From positions 1 through 64,000 of the forward strand of contig NZ_JACJRU010000028.1 of the NCBI RefSeq assembly GCF_014697425.1: a stretch of DNA of 64,000 nucleotides, in the 5' to 3' direction. Position 1 is the first letter of the stretch. Each line of letters opens with the position of its first letter. Made by a program: the position numbers and the translations under genes. This document shows, piece after piece, positions 1 to 9,852 of this stretch. The notes under the pieces are model-generated. The model saw nothing but the letters and a program-made list of their open reading frames with translations, had not been told where the DNA came from and made no database searches. This DNA is from Nostoc sp. FACHB-110 (GTDB taxonomy: Bacteria > Cyanobacteriota > Cyanobacteriia > Cyanobacteriales > Nostocaceae).

Positions 1-531
1 GACTAATACTCTATCGGCTTGGAGAAATTGGCGTACTTGTTGCGCTGTCTGGTGCAGTATTTCTTCTAGTTTGAGAGATTGACGAATTCTTAATGCGATT
101 TGTGCTACTAGTTGTTGTTTTTCTTGGCTTTTTTCTAACTGTCGAGTTAAGTACATCCTTTCAATCGCATGATGAATTGCGCTTTGAAGAATTGCTGGGG
201 TGAGTTTATCTTTTACTAGATAATCTTGCACACCGCTTTTCATCACCTGGACAGATGTAATTTCATCTTCTGGTTTTGTCAGCATAATCACAGCCGTTTG
301 ACTGTGAGGGTGAATTTCCCGAAATTGGTGAATAAACGTCAGTCCATCGCTGTCTAGCAAAATGACATCTGGAATCTGGTACTGACACCAAGCCATAGCC
401 TGAATACTGGTATTAAATTCTAAAATGCGATAGGTATACAAACTGTCTTGGCGCAAAAAGCGACAATATGTTTCCCGCTCTTCAGCACAATCATCAATCA
501 ATAGAATTGTCAGATAAGAGGAATGTTTCAT
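1..531 (-). CDS. Response regulator/sensor protein, receiver plus GAF domain (3' end missing)
   Basis: I translated this by hand from an ATG at 529-531 (minus strand); the frame is open for all 177 codons to the window edge. Residues about 7-125 form a receiver domain: acidic pair D13-D14, phospho-acceptor D60 in the stretch VILLDSDG, and a conserved lysine in YLVKDK. From about residue 143 the stretch LRIRQSLKLEEILHQTAQQV is the typical first helix of a GAF domain. In cyanobacteria such receiver-GAF proteins usually continue into a histidine kinase, but the C-terminal part lies outside the window, so the output is unknown. It is transcribed away from the rest of the window and has about 950 bp of non-coding DNA upstream. 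Confidence 0.85.
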   Translation of the reverse strand, partial: MKHSSYLTILLIDDCAEERETYCRFLRQDSLYTYRILEFNTSIQAMAWCQYQIPDVILLDSDGLTFIHQFREIHPHSQTAVIMLTKPEDEITSVQVMKSGVQDYLVKDKLTPAILQSAIHHAIERMYLTRQLEKSQEKQQLVAQIALRIRQSLKLEEILHQTAQQVRQFLQADRVLV

Positions 532-1488
532 AAGTAGAAAACAAATATAATCGCGCTTAAAAATAAATTAATCTTTTATAATTCCTAAGTTAAAAGTCGC
601 TTATGGGATAAGCGCACTCAAAGCAAGTTTGCAGATTCTTGTTTATGTTGCCCATCTTCAACACCTAAATTAATTTACCAATATATCTCGGAAATTGCTT
701 GTTGGATTAATCTTAATTACCTACTCAAATCAGGACTTAACTAGGCTTAAAAAATCAGTAAATTTGAGCCAATTCATTAGTTAATCTACTTAATAACTAA
801 TGCTAATTTTCCGTAATTCTGCTATTAGTAAAGAGCAATTAAATAGCATTGCCGCAGCATAAATCCGTCATCAGCCATGAGTAAGGTAAAGGAAGACCGC
901 CAGCAATGAAAATGACTAAATACTAGATTTAGTCAGGGGTTTCAGCATTTATTCATTCACCAGTCGTCAATAATTCCCAAGCTGAACTCTGTTTTGAAAA
1001 AAATCTATCATTTGCTGTCGAGGCTTGGTATGCAACCTTTCTAGATAACTTAGTGATTAAGTCCGCTCGGAGAATTGACCTTACCTAAAATGCAATGGCC
1101 TGTAACTAGTTAATTTTACGGAATTTTTCTGCGACTCTCTACGTATTTATTCTCAAGTATCCAATTATGATGCCGGGTAATTTACGCACAATAATTAGTC
1201 AAAAAAATCCTATTTTTCCTCGATTTTTTTTTGGGAAAAAACTTTAATAATAAACTTATGCCAATCAATGAGTTTTTGAACTAGATGGAGCGATCGCCAG
1301 AACAAATTGAGCTTTAGCTATCATCAACCAGTCTCAATCTGAAAATAACTCTGACATCCATCCTTTAAGACTAAAGAAACTTTTATTACCAGCGGTGACA
1401 ACTACCAACAAAACTGGTGTTGGGAAAATATTTGTCAGAATTTTTCCACAATATCAGTTCAATTCAACTAAACAAGGAGTTTTCACCT
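532..1488. other. Non-coding spacer
   Basis: This stretch of about 950 bp separates divergent genes. I see no convincing coding frame or RNA gene. It has AT-rich runs (for example around 1200-1260) and a short inverted repeat near 602-618 (GCTTAT...ATAAGC). It must hold the promoters of both flanking genes, but I cannot place them with confidence. Confidence 0.5.
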
Positions 1489-1782
1489 ATGTCATTAGCA
1501 GGTATAGAAAATCGGTCTAAAAAATTACAATCTCCAAAAGTTGTCAATTCTTTTTGGACTCCTACCAATAGGATATTTGTCTTAGGGGCTTTCATTATTC
1601 TTTCTAGTTCCAGCTTTGTAATCTTGTCTTCTTTAATTTCAGCAATTATTTCCTTTAGCGCAAATTATAGCGAAAATCCCACCTCTATCCCCTGGATTAG
1701 CAATCAATCACAATGTAGGCACAGTGGAAGACATTGGGACGGAAATAGATGCTGGGATGATGAACATAGCCCTATGTTCTAA
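1489..1782 (+). CDS. Small single-pass membrane protein, unknown function
   Basis: The 97-codon frame starts at the ATG at 1489. That start is preferred over an in-frame upstream TTG at 1417 because AAGGAG lies at 1474-1479, nine bases before it. The product has a polar N-terminus, one strong hydrophobic segment at about residues 27-50, then a short tail with two cysteines and the ending GRHWDGNRCWDDEHSPMF. I recognise that tail as a pattern seen in small cyanobacterial proteins of unknown role, but I cannot name a family. The gene following starts 26 bp downstream, so the two are probably co-transcribed. A membrane-anchored or exported product is an inference from the hydrophobic segment. 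Confidence 0.65.
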   Translation: MSLAGIENRSKKLQSPKVVNSFWTPTNRIFVLGAFIILSSSSFVILSSLISAIISFSANYSENPTSIPWISNQSQCRHSGRHWDGNRCWDDEHSPMF

Positions 1783-1808
1783 AGTGTAATTACATCTTGT
1801 AGATAGAT

Positions 1809-2258
1809 ATGACTCGAAACCGTTTAACAAAAACTGCTTACCATCATGACCCTTTTATACATCAATTTTTTGCGAGTATTCCCCCACAAACAGCAGCCAC
1901 ATTCACTGAAATACAACTATGGAAAATCAAACAAGCATTTAAACATAAATTTGCTAATTCTCATAGTGTAGATATTAGATTTTTTATTCCGTTACCTAAA
2001 AAGCGTTTTTCCCTAGTTTTAGTTTTTGCTCAAGCAAAAAGATATAAAAAACGTTTGCAATATCCAATTTACAGACATATCAATCGAGTAGTTGTAACTA
2101 AGTCTGGTTTATTAGTCATTACATCTTTAATGGGTACACTTTGCATGGTAGAAATAGTGCCATCTATTAAAGACTGTTTAGGTATGGACAAAAGGTACGC
2201 ACTTATGCAAGCCCTAAACGGCGAAGAAGAGATTACTTTTCATCATAGAAAACACTGA
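1809..2258 (+). CDS. Hypothetical protein, 149 residues
   Basis: This is a basic protein with no clear signal peptide. Its N-terminal third is helical and its centre contains the stretch HSVDIRFFIPLPKKRFSLVL. A hydrophobic stretch at about residues 100-120 (LLVITSLMGTLCMVEIVP) could be a membrane helix or a buried strand. The HxVDIRxxxPxPxxRF pattern is familiar from small cyanobacterial proteins without assigned function. There is no strong ribosome binding site before the ATG. It lies 26 bp after the small membrane protein gene and 76 bp before the large sensor kinase, so a three-gene unit is possible. I do not recognise a function. Confidence 0.6.
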   Translation: MTRNRLTKTAYHHDPFIHQFFASIPPQTAATFTEIQLWKIKQAFKHKFANSHSVDIRFFIPLPKKRFSLVLVFAQAKRYKKRLQYPIYRHINRVVVTKSGLLVITSLMGTLCMVEIVPSIKDCLGMDKRYALMQALNGEEEITFHHRKH

Positions 2259-2334
2259 GGTTTTTTAATCATTGATGGGCAAAAATGTTGTTTATCCCTT
2301 TTCCTAAAATCACCTTGTTTCAGCCATCTCCAAA

Positions 2335-5300
2335 ATGCTCCTGAACTCTCTCAGCCCTGATAATTTACACCTGACGATTATCCGTCATTTTCTCACGGTT
2401 AACTCCAAGACTTTGCTAGTTGATGTAATTTCATTAATCAATGAAGCACAAGTTAATTTTCATCGGTTTGCCGTTAAAGATGCTATTTGTGCAAATAAAG
2501 ACATAGATAACATTACAGACAAAGTTGCTAGTTGTGTTTTAGTCATCGACAACTCACAATTGGTGGGTATAATTACACAACTAGATTTAATTAAGCTGAC
2601 AGCAAAAGGGAAAAATTGGGATGGGATTAGTGTTGCGGAGGTAATGACGAGAGAGTTAGTAACACTAAACATAGAAGATTTTAAAGATGTTTTCACTGCC
2701 TTAAATTTGCTGCGTCAATATCGAATTTGTCATCTGCCAATTGTTGGGGAACAAGGTGAAATAATTGGATTAGTCACACCTACAAGCCTTTTGGCAGTGA
2801 CAATTCAACAAGCAGGACTCTACAATTATGCACGAGTTAAACTTGCCGAACGCCAGCGTATTGAAGCCGAATTGCGCTTAGAGCGGAATTTTATTTCGGC
2901 AATTTTAAATTTAACAGATGCCTTAGTTGTCGTATTGGATAGTCAAGGCAAGATAGTTCGCTTTAATCAAACTTGCGAACAAGCTACAGGTCATGCTTTT
3001 GACGAAGCTAAAGGCAAATTTGTTTGGGATGTGTTGTGTTTACCTGACATCACAGAATGTCTCAAAGATATTTTTCAAAATTTAGGACAAAGAGAATTCC
3101 CTTCACGTTACGAAGCTGATTTAATTAATAAAGATAGCGATCGCCGTTTGATTGCTTGGTCAAGTAAAGTCTTACTCAATCGTGATGACCAAGTTCAATA
3201 TATAGTCTGTACTGGTATTGACATCACAGAAAGCCGCAAAACCCAGCAAGAACTCCAGCAGACGCGCAACTTTCTTCAATCAATGATTAATAATTTGCCA
3301 GTCGCTGTCTTTGTCAAAGATGCCAAGCCAGAAAATTTAGGTAAATTCAAACTCTGGAATCATACTTGCGAGCGCCTGTTTGGTATCACAGCCGAGCAAG
3401 CAATTGGCAAAACTGATTATGAATTATTTCCCCAAGCACAAGCAGACTTTTTTCAGCAATCAGACAAAGCCGCTTTTACCACTGGTGTCACTCAAGATAT
3501 TGCCGAAGAAGCTATCGAAACTCCAAAATTTGGCAGAAGAATTTTACACACCACCAAAATTCCGCTCTATGACAAAGACAAACAAGCAGAATATCTCTTG
3601 TGTATTTCTGAAGACATCACAGAATATAAACTAGCTGAAAAAAATCTCCAACAAGCTAAAGAACAATTACAAACTGTTTTGGATGCTGTACCTGGGTTTG
3701 TTTCTTGGGTGAGCGCTGATGGATATTATTTAGGCGTAAATCGGCATTTAGCTGAAAGTTTTAACTTAACTGCTGATGCTTTTATTGGTAAAGAACTGGG
3801 CTTTTTGCAAATTAGTCCACAATTTACAACTTTTATGCGTAATTTTCTAGATAGGCAAGATGTAGCCGATTCTGGATTAGTAGATACTCAAATCAACGGT
3901 ATCACCCGCAAATACTTACTCATCGCCCAGAAATATCAACAAAATACAGCTGCTGTTGCCGTTGGCATAGATATCACAGAACGCAAACAAGCAGAAATGG
4001 CTTTAGCAGAATCAGAAGCGATGTTGCGCTCTGTTTTGGAAAGTACCCCTAGCAAGGTGACGGTGGTTAATGCACAAGGAACAATTGCTTTTATCAATCA
4101 ACCAACACCGCACCTAGCGTTTCAAGATGTTGTTGGCACTAATATTGATGACTATGTATTGCCGGAGGACTGTCAAATTCAACGTTCGGCTTTAGAACGC
4201 GTTTTTACTCACGGAGAGGTTGTTAGTTACGAAATCCGAGCTTTATGTACTAATGCAACTATTAGACATTATCACTCTCAAATTGGCCCCATTTGGCACG
4301 ACAATCAAGTGACAGAGGCGGTGATTATTTCCAACGATATCAGCGAACAGCAAGCCGCACTCCGAGAACGCAAAAAAGCGGAAACTGCTTTAAGAGAAAG
4401 CGAGCAGAAATTCCGATTATTAACAGAAAATATTAAAAGTACCTTTTGGATTTTAGAGACTAAAAACGATACTTATCAAATTGTTTACGTTAGTCCTGCT
4501 TTTGAAGAAATTTGGGGCAGGCGTACCGAAGAAGTTTATGCTTCATTTGATATATTTATCAATTCTATACATCCTAGCGATCGCCAACAGCTAATCGCCA
4601 ATCAGCCTCACAGATTCCAAGGCCCCTATGATGAAGAATACCGGATTATCCGCCCAGATGGTTCCATCCGTTGGATTCGTAGCAGTGCCTTTCCTATTAA
4701 AAATGAGCAAGGAGAAGTCTACCGCTTTACTGGCATTGCAGAAGATATTACAGAGCGCAAACAAACTGAAAACGCTTTACAAAGTTTAATCGAAAGCACC
4801 GCATCCACAACCGGACAAGACTTTTTCCCAGCCTTAGTAGAGCATATTTCTTCTACATTAGATGTTCGTCATGCTTTAGTCACAGAGTTAGTTGATGGAC
4901 AAGTCCAAACTTTAGGATTTTGGTCTGACGGCCAGTTACAACCGAATATTTGTTATGACCCTACATCAACTCCTTGTGAAATTTTGTACAAGCAAGGATA
5001 TTACTACTGTGCATCTGGCATTCAGCAACTATTCCCCACCGCCGAAAGATGGGTGCAAATGCAAGCCGAAAGTTCAATGGGAGTGATTTTAAGTGATGAT
5101 TTTGGCAACCCAATTGGCTCACTTTGCATCATAGATGAAAAGTTAATTCCTGATAGTCATAAATTTGAAGGAATTCTCAGAGTATTTGCAGCTAGAGCAT
5201 CTGCTGAACTCCAAAGACAGCGCGCGCAAGAAGCCCTACAAAAACTTAACCGCGATTTAGAAGCGCGGGTAGAACAACGCACTTTAGAATTACAAGAAAG

Positions 5301-7539
5301 TGAAGCAGAACTGCGAGCAATTTTTAATCAAGCTGCTGTTGGGATTAAACTCGAAACTTTAGACGGGCGATTTATCAAAGTCAATCAAAAACTCTGTGAT
5401 ATTTTGGGTTACAGCCAAGCAGAATTGATGAATAAAACTTTTTGGGATGTGACACACCCAGAAGATGTTGACGATCATCAAAGTATTTTACAAAAACTGA
5501 TCAATGGTGACATCAACACCTTTTCAATTGAAAAACGGTGTTTACATAAAAATGGTGATTTTATTTGGGTGAATCTCACTGTTTCGCTGATTCGAGATTT
5601 AACGGGTACACCAATTTATTCTGTAGGCATAGTTAAAGATATCCGTCATCAAAAACAAGCAGAAGAAGAGCTAAAACGGCAATTTGCTGCTGTAGAAGCT
5701 GCCATTGATGGAATCGCCATTTTACGTCAAGATACCTATACATATGTCAATCAAGCCCATGTAGAAATGTTTGGCTATCAGCATCCTGAAGAACTAATTG
5801 GTCAAAGTTGGCAAGAAATTTATAACCCGTTAGAAATTAATCGGTTCCAAACAGAGGTTTTTACTGCTTTAAACCATCAAAAACATTGGCGTGGTGAAAC
5901 CATCGCTAGAAGGAAAGATGGCAGTCACTTTGAAGAAGAAGTGAGTTTAACTATTTCCGATCAAGGTGATTTAATTTGTGTCTGTCGTGATATTAGTCAA
6001 CGCAAGGAAGCAGAACGGCTATTAGAAGAACAAAGGTCATTTTTACGTAGCATTATTGATAATAATCCTAATTATATTTTTGTTAAAGATACAACAGGGA
6101 AGTTTTTGTTAGTCAACCAAGCAATGGCTGACTTACACAACACGACAATTGAAGCTTTTGTCGGCAAAACAGATGCAGAATTTTACACAAATGCGGAAAT
6201 TAGACAATTTCAAGATTGCGAACAATCTGTACTGGCGACACTCAAACCACTGCAAGTTTTAGAATCGACTACTAACAAAGCGACTGGAGAGCAATGTTAT
6301 TTTCAATCTATCAAAGTTCCCTTAATTGCACCTAATGGTGTAGTTAGAGGTATTTTGGGAGTGGCGACAGATATTACCGAACGCAAACAAGCCGAAACAG
6401 AACTGCATCAAGTTAAAGAAAGACTGCAATTTTTGATTTCTTCTAGTCCAGCAGTTATTTTTAGTGCCAAGGTGACAAATAATTATTTTTGTCCGACTTA
6501 CATTAGTGAAAATGTCACCAATTTAGTGGGTTATCCAGCAGAAAAGTTTTTAACTGACTATAGTTTTTGGCTAGAACGTATCCATCCTGAAGATGCGGCA
6601 CAAAGTGTGAAAAACTTAGCCCAAATTATCGCAGCCGGAACGCAAAGCTACGAATATCGTTGGAAGCACCAAAATGGCGAATATTGCTGGATGTTTGAAG
6701 AGTTAAAGTTGATCCGCGATGAACAGGGTTATCCTTTAGAGATTATTGGATTATGGATGGATATTAGCGATCGCAAAAAAGCCGAAGAAGATATCTGTAA
6801 AGCTTTAGAAAAAGAAAAAGAACTCAGTGAGTTAAAATCGCGGTTTATTTCCATGACTTCTCATGAGTTTCGCACTCCTTTGGCGGTGATTGCTTCTTCT
6901 GCTGGCATTTTAAAAAGTTTTAGCCATAAACTCGATGAACAACAAAAGCAAAAACATCTCCAGTGCATTCAGACTTACGTGCAGCATACAACGCAGCTTT
7001 TGGATGATATTTTACTCATCAATAAAGCCGAAGCTGGCAAGTTAGCTTTTGACCCTCAGTCGCTAGATTTAGTTAGTTTTTGTCACACCTTAGTAGAAGA
7101 AATTCAACTGAGTTCTCCTCAACATAATTTAGTTTTTTGTCCGCAATCTACAGCTAATATTTCAGCCGACGAGTGCTGCATTGCCTGTATGGATAAAAAA
7201 CTGTTACGACAAATTCTCAGTAACTTACTTTCTAACGCTGTTAAATACTCAGCAGATAAAAGTAATATTCAAATTGAGCTATTAATTCAAAATAAAAGTG
7301 CAGTGTTTCTGATTCACGATGAAGGGATTGGAATTTCGCCACAAGAACAACTGCATCTATTTGAACCATTTTACCGAGCTAGCAATGTTGGCAATATACC
7401 AGGCACAGGATTAGGCTTAGTCATCGTCAACAAATGTGTAGATTTACATAAAGGCAGAATTACTATTGCCAGCGAGGTTGGGGTTGGTACAGTCGTCAGG
7501 GTAGAACTACCACTTGTTGTCACAAATATCTGTGAATAA
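2335..7539 (+). CDS. Large sensor histidine kinase: CBS pair, nine PAS domains, GAF, HisKA-HATPase
   Basis: The 1734-residue product has no membrane segment and is probably cytoplasmic. Order of domains: a CBS pair (about 15-165), PAS domains at about 180-305, 310-435, 440-555, 560-680 and 690-815, a GAF domain (about 820-965), a coiled coil, PAS domains at about 990-1115, 1117-1235, 1237-1360 and 1362-1490, HisKA (about 1500-1580, phospho-acceptor His in MTSHEFRTP) and HATPase (about 1620-1730, N box NLLSNAVKYS, G boxes DEGIGI and GTGLGL). Most PAS units end in the DITERK-type motif typical of a PAC segment. Five carry the HPED/HPSD-like or WVNxT-like features of PAS_3 folds. There is no receiver; partners may be the two receiver proteins downstream. 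CBS domains suggest nucleotide sensing; the PAS ligands cannot be told from sequence. Confidence 0.93.
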   Translation: MLLNSLSPDNLHLTIIRHFLTVNSKTLLVDVISLINEAQVNFHRFAVKDAICANKDIDNITDKVASCVLVIDNSQLVGIITQLDLIKLTAKGKNWDGISVAEVMTRELVTLNIEDFKDVFTALNLLRQYRICHLPIVGEQGEIIGLVTPTSLLAVTIQQAGLYNYARVKLAERQRIEAELRLERNFISAILNLTDALVVVLDSQGKIVRFNQTCEQATGHAFDEAKGKFVWDVLCLPDITECLKDIFQNLGQREFPSRYEADLINKDSDRRLIAWSSKVLLNRDDQVQYIVCTGIDITESRKTQQELQQTRNFLQSMINNLPVAVFVKDAKPENLGKFKLWNHTCERLFGITAEQAIGKTDYELFPQAQADFFQQSDKAAFTTGVTQDIAEEAIETPKFGRRILHTTKIPLYDKDKQAEYLLCISEDITEYKLAEKNLQQAKEQLQTVLDAVPGFVSWVSADGYYLGVNRHLAESFNLTADAFIGKELGFLQISPQFTTFMRNFLDRQDVADSGLVDTQINGITRKYLLIAQKYQQNTAAVAVGIDITERKQAEMALAESEAMLRSVLESTPSKVTVVNAQGTIAFINQPTPHLAFQDVVGTNIDDYVLPEDCQIQRSALERVFTHGEVVSYEIRALCTNATIRHYHSQIGPIWHDNQVTEAVIISNDISEQQAALRERKKAETALRESEQKFRLLTENIKSTFWILETKNDTYQIVYVSPAFEEIWGRRTEEVYASFDIFINSIHPSDRQQLIANQPHRFQGPYDEEYRIIRPDGSIRWIRSSAFPIKNEQGEVYRFTGIAEDITERKQTENALQSLIESTASTTGQDFFPALVEHISSTLDVRHALVTELVDGQVQTLGFWSDGQLQPNICYDPTSTPCEILYKQGYYYCASGIQQLFPTAERWVQMQAESSMGVILSDDFGNPIGSLCIIDEKLIPDSHKFEGILRVFAARASAELQRQRAQEALQKLNRDLEARVEQRTLELQESEAELRAIFNQAAVGIKLETLDGRFIKVNQKLCDILGYSQAELMNKTFWDVTHPEDVDDHQSILQKLINGDINTFSIEKRCLHKNGDFIWVNLTVSLIRDLTGTPIYSVGIVKDIRHQKQAEEELKRQFAAVEAAIDGIAILRQDTYTYVNQAHVEMFGYQHPEELIGQSWQEIYNPLEINRFQTEVFTALNHQKHWRGETIARRKDGSHFEEEVSLTISDQGDLICVCRDISQRKEAERLLEEQRSFLRSIIDNNPNYIFVKDTTGKFLLVNQAMADLHNTTIEAFVGKTDAEFYTNAEIRQFQDCEQSVLATLKPLQVLESTTNKATGEQCYFQSIKVPLIAPNGVVRGILGVATDITERKQAETELHQVKERLQFLISSSPAVIFSAKVTNNYFCPTYISENVTNLVGYPAEKFLTDYSFWLERIHPEDAAQSVKNLAQIIAAGTQSYEYRWKHQNGEYCWMFEELKLIRDEQGYPLEIIGLWMDISDRKKAEEDICKALEKEKELSELKSRFISMTSHEFRTPLAVIASSAGILKSFSHKLDEQQKQKHLQCIQTYVQHTTQLLDDILLINKAEAGKLAFDPQSLDLVSFCHTLVEEIQLSSPQHNLVFCPQSTANISADECCIACMDKKLLRQILSNLLSNAVKYSADKSNIQIELLIQNKSAVFLIHDEGIGISPQEQLHLFEPFYRASNVGNIPGTGLGLVIVNKCVDLHKGRITIASEVGVGTVVRVELPLVVTNICE

Positions 7540-7683
7540 GAATATTCTCAATGTTACTCACAAATAATTTTTGGGAAAAATAAACATAGGGATATTACGT
7601 GGAAATATGTCTAGGTGGCTAACGGCTTTAACCTAGCTATTTTGCTAATGACTGTTAGCTGAAGTTTCTTTTTTAGTACAACA

Positions 7684-8418
7684 ATGAGTCAAAAAATATT
7701 GGTAATTGAAGATGAAGTGCAAATCTGCTCAAATATCCAAGAGATTTTAAGTTTTTCTGATTTTAAAACTCTGACAGCGAATAATGGTGTAGATGGATTG
7801 CGGATTGCTAAGACAGAAAAACCAGATTTAATCTGTTGTGACATTATGATGCCTGATTTAGATGGTTATGGTGTCTTGAAGGCATTACGAGAAGACCCTG
7901 CAACTGAATTCATTCCCGTCATTTTGCTGACGGCTAGAGTAGAACGCGGTGACTTACGTCAAGGGATGGAATTAGGCGCAGATGATTACATCACTAAGCC
8001 TTTTTCCCCAGAAGAACTGCTCAAAGCAATTGAGATGAGATTAGCTCGCATTGCCAAGCCAATTTTGATTAAACAAAAGTACGAACAAGAACGGCAAAAC
8101 AATGCCAAGCTCAAGCAAGAGATCCAGGTAAATTTACAAAAACTGCAAGAAAGTCAACAATTAGCAGATATGCGTAATGAAGTTTTAGAAAAACTCTTAC
8201 AAGATTTAGGTAATCCTCTTTCTAATATTAATATGGCAGTACATATGCTCAAGCAGGCGCAATCAGATATTGAGCGCGATCGCTACTTAAATATTTTACA
8301 ACACGAGTATGAACGAGAAATTACATTGTTGAATGAAATTAAAAATCTCCAAGCATTACTCACTCCGGAAAATGCCAAAATATTGCAAAAGTTTAATTTG
8401 CTTTACAACAATAAATAA
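7684..8418 (+). CDS. Response regulator with C-terminal degenerate kinase-dimerisation-like domain
   Basis: Residues 1-120 are a complete receiver: acidic residues E9-D10-E11, phospho-acceptor D53 in CCDIMMPDLDGYG, and the conserved lysine in YITKPF. After a coiled-coil linker (about 130-165), residues about 168-235 resemble a HisKA hairpin. Where active kinases have SHELRTPL this protein has LQDLGNPL, so the phospho-acceptor histidine is replaced by glutamine and there is no ATPase domain after it. It therefore cannot autophosphorylate and may dimerise or bind another kinase. The next gene encodes a close relative in which the kinase module is intact. The gene starts 144 bp after the large PAS kinase, which may be its phosphodonor. 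Confidence 0.88.
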   Translation: MSQKILVIEDEVQICSNIQEILSFSDFKTLTANNGVDGLRIAKTEKPDLICCDIMMPDLDGYGVLKALREDPATEFIPVILLTARVERGDLRQGMELGADDYITKPFSPEELLKAIEMRLARIAKPILIKQKYEQERQNNAKLKQEIQVNLQKLQESQQLADMRNEVLEKLLQDLGNPLSNINMAVHMLKQAQSDIERDRYLNILQHEYEREITLLNEIKNLQALLTPENAKILQKFNLLYNNK

Positions 8419-8520
8419 AGCAAATTTATAGCTATTACTTTGCCAAATTATGAGTTATTCATGTTATCAGGTTTGTCATTCTATCCACCAAAATAATAAC
8501 TTTATCTTTATAAACTGTAG

Positions 8521-9612
8521 ATGAACACGATTTTGATTATAGAAGACGAACCCCAAGTTCGAGAAAACATTCAGGAAATTCTAGAACTTTCTGATTTTGA
8601 AACTTTGACAGCATCAAACGGTAAAATTGGTTTGGAAATTGCTCAAGCTAAATTACCAGATTTAATCATTTGTGACATTATGATGCCAGAGTTAGATGGC
8701 TATAGTGTGTTATCTGCTCTGCGTCAAAATGAAACAACTGTCAATATTCCGTTAATATTTGTCACCGCCAAAGCAGAACGTACAGATTTCCGTCAGGGTA
8801 TGGATTTTGGTGCTGATGATTATTTAACCAAGCCATTTACACCAGAAGAATTGTTAAATGCGATCGCGGGTCGGCTGAAAAAACAAGCTGTGATTCAACG
8901 TCAATCTCAAGCTAAATTAGATGAGTTGCGGATGAATATCATTCACTCCTTGCCTCATGAAATTAATACGCCTTTAAATGGCATTTTAGGAATGTCTCAA
9001 TTATTAATTGAAAATTCCGAGTTAATTAATGAGCCAGAAGAGATTGAAATTGTCGAAACGATTTACACATCTGCTAGTAGACTGCATAAATTAGCACAAA
9101 GATTTTTGCTATATAGCAATCTAGAACTAATTTCTCGAGATGCTCAAAAAATTCGGCAAATTCAAGAGGAATTTGAGAATTGTTTGAGTAAGACGGTGAT
9201 TCATGATGTCTGTATCAATAAAGCTAGAGCAGTGAACCGAGAAAAGGATTTAAAGTTAGACTTAACTGAATCGCTTGTCCGAATGCCCCAGGAGAAATTA
9301 AGTATCTTAATTGAAGAATTGATAGATAATGCTCTGAAATTTTCTTTGCCCAACAGTGAAATTAAAGTCATCAGCAAAGTAAATGGGTACAAATATCAAT
9401 TAGATGTGATTGATTTTGGCAAAGGAATGACTAGTGCAGAAATTGATAAAATTGGCGCATTTGTGCAATTTAATCGCAAGTTATACGAACAACAAGGTTC
9501 TGGTTTAGGACTAGCAATTGTTCAGCATCTAGTTAATTTATACCAAGGTGAATTTCAAGTTAGTAGTACTCCTGGTCAAGGTACAACTATTAGCATTTGT
9601 TTTCCCGGCTAA
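8521..9612 (+). CDS. Hybrid response regulator-histidine kinase (receiver, HisKA, HATPase)
   Basis: The receiver occupies residues 1-120 (E8-D9-E10, phospho-acceptor D52 in CDIMMPELDG, lysine in YLTKPF). A HisKA domain follows at about 140-215 with the acceptor histidine in LPHEINTPLNG, then an HATPase domain at about 255-361 (N box LIDNALKFS, G boxes DFGKGM and GSGLGLAIV). The receiver is closely similar to that of the preceding gene, so the pair looks like a duplication in which the first copy lost its kinase function. With a receiver before the transmitter, the protein can take a phosphoryl signal in and alter its own kinase output. The 102-bp gap from the previous gene contains no obvious terminator. 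Confidence 0.92.
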   Translation: MNTILIIEDEPQVRENIQEILELSDFETLTASNGKIGLEIAQAKLPDLIICDIMMPELDGYSVLSALRQNETTVNIPLIFVTAKAERTDFRQGMDFGADDYLTKPFTPEELLNAIAGRLKKQAVIQRQSQAKLDELRMNIIHSLPHEINTPLNGILGMSQLLIENSELINEPEEIEIVETIYTSASRLHKLAQRFLLYSNLELISRDAQKIRQIQEEFENCLSKTVIHDVCINKARAVNREKDLKLDLTESLVRMPQEKLSILIEELIDNALKFSLPNSEIKVISKVNGYKYQLDVIDFGKGMTSAEIDKIGAFVQFNRKLYEQQGSGLGLAIVQHLVNLYQGEFQVSSTPGQGTTISICFPG

Positions 9613-9805
9613 TCAATCTTCCTGGTGTGGTTGAGCTATTTTAAGTTGAAATCAGGTGAAATCAGGGTGAATCTATCGGTTTTTTTCTAGGCGATCGCAA
9701 ATTTTTATGTAATCACTACCTCGGTGTAAATGCTCCTAGTTGTTTGATTTTCCATACCCAAATGTATTGGATAAAAATTTACATCTACCTACATGGATTC
9801 CCACC

Positions 9806-9852
9806 AAAAAAAGAAAAAATCCTCTCACACCATTATTTGGGGTGCAGAGGAT
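9806..9852 (-). terminator. Rho-independent terminator (minus strand)
   Basis: Read on the minus strand, arms ATCCTCT and AGAGGAT enclose a second pairing block (CACC/GGTG), and the hairpin is followed directly by TTTTTT-C-TTTTTTT. This is a textbook intrinsic terminator, for a transcript that is not an obvious protein gene. Confidence 0.75.
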
